From the IMG/VR virus record IMGVR_UViG_3300009104_001449, positions 1 to 21,128 of that record: DNA of 21,128 nt; one strand, 5' to 3'. The DNA comes from a virus. The stretch's first letter is position 1. Every line of letters starts with the position of its first letter. Made by a program: the position numbers and the translations under genes. Below the pieces are notes generated by a model that saw only the letters and a list, made by a program, of their open reading frames with translations, searched no databases and was not told the origin of the DNA. Below, one piece after another: positions 20,889 through 21,128 of this stretch.

Positions 20889-21128
20889 TGGATGTTCAAT
20901 CACTAATTGGTTTTTGTGGAAAGATGGAGAGAGTGGAGATAGAGATACATTACCAGTAACATTAGATTCTCTTATTGAAATGGGGGAGTATTCCAAACTC
21001 ATTTATACTGATAAGGGAATATTTGCTGATGGTAAAGTATCGCCAGATGAACCAGAATTTTATGGTTTGAATAAGATGATTTCAGACCAATATCGTATTA
21101 AAAAAGATCAGTTTTCTTATTTTGTAAT
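20821..21128 (+). CDS. Lipoprotein overlapping the holin gene, 3'-truncated by the window edge
   Basis: A frame starting with GTG 20821 gives MQLLGRKKKNWKL, then a hydrophobic core and lipobox LLSGC (C25). This is an ideal type II signal peptide, located inside the holin gene in another frame (68-base overlap). The mature part (from CSITNWFLW) is acidic and runs open to the window end. Arrangement after a holin suggests an outer spanin or lysis accessory, but it is not proline-rich like Rz1. The start codon is the only weak point: no strong ribosome site is seen. Confidence 0.65.
   Translation, partial: MQLLGRKKKNWKLIIIISLILLSGCSITNWFLWKDGESGDRDTLPVTLDSLIEMGEYSKLIYTDKGIFADGKVSPDEPEFYGLNKMISDQYRIKKDQFSYFV

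Noticed and set aside
1-21128. tRNA genes, CRISPR arrays, integrase, transposase, attachment sites
   Set aside because: Reading by eye found no cloverleaf with a TTC arm, no repeated spacers and no recombinase motifs; a tRNAscan run could still find a divergent tRNA.

Overview
The window is AT-rich DNA with every recognisable gene on the + strand. Genes are short and densely packed, often joined by ATGA-type stop/start overlaps. This is the layout of a large tailed-phage genome, most likely a marine T4-like myovirus. The best markers are a T4 gp61-type DNA primase, ThyX, a monomeric B12-dependent ribonucleotide reductase, a RuvC-like resolvase, SpeD, an A-type Fe-S carrier and a holin-like protein. 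Several proteins also start with a short leader resembling the capsid-targeting sequence of T4 internal head proteins. The host should be Gram-negative, because many products are lipoproteins, signal-peptide proteins or inner-membrane proteins. I see no tRNA, rRNA, CRISPR array, integrase or transposase.

Layout. (1) 1-1366: the 3' part of a phage protein of unknown function, coupled to a HAD-type deoxyribonucleotidase. (2) 1383-4428: an envelope/accessory island with a 3-TM protein, a membrane-anchored c-type cytochrome, an AapJ-type amino-acid binding protein, a DUF5706 (PycTM/Pycsar-effector family) membrane protein and three tiny genes. (3) 4493-7213: a 2H-phosphoesterase-like protein, a small leader-bearing protein with an in-frame UGA and an open extension, a full-length paralogue of the first gene, and a P-loop kinase. 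(4) 7210-11006: a consensus sigma70 promoter directly upstream of primase, then thyX and class II RNR. (5) 11014-16959: a second envelope block with TolQ/ExbB-like and TolR/ExbD-like proteins, lipoproteins, SbmA/BacA-like transporter and a periplasmic HtrA-like protease. (6) 16973-19405: zinc ribbon, RuvC-like resolvase, small phage proteins and a phosphoribosyltransferase. (7) 19405-21128: A-type Fe-S carrier, SpeD, a SelW-like selenoprotein, a holin-like protein and an overlapping lipoprotein.

The strongest discovery is at 20354-20593. It is a small Rdx/SelW-family gene whose redox motif is Cys-Gly-Gln-UGA. The UGA is followed by a perfect 7-bp hairpin with a GUC apical loop, placed as a bacterial SECIS element should be. 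A standard gene caller would miss it because of the in-frame UGA. If this is phage DNA, the phage depends on a selenocysteine-decoding host or carries the machinery elsewhere.

How the genes may work together (inference): ThyX, RNR, the HAD nucleotidase and the P-loop kinase serve nucleotide supply; primase and RuvC serve replication and recombination. An unusually large set of membrane and periplasmic proteins seems aimed at the host envelope, its energetics, uptake and lysis. DUF5706 and 2H-phosphoesterase folds lie close together; both families have members tied to cyclic-nucleotide immunity, so an attack or counter-defence role is possible but unproven.
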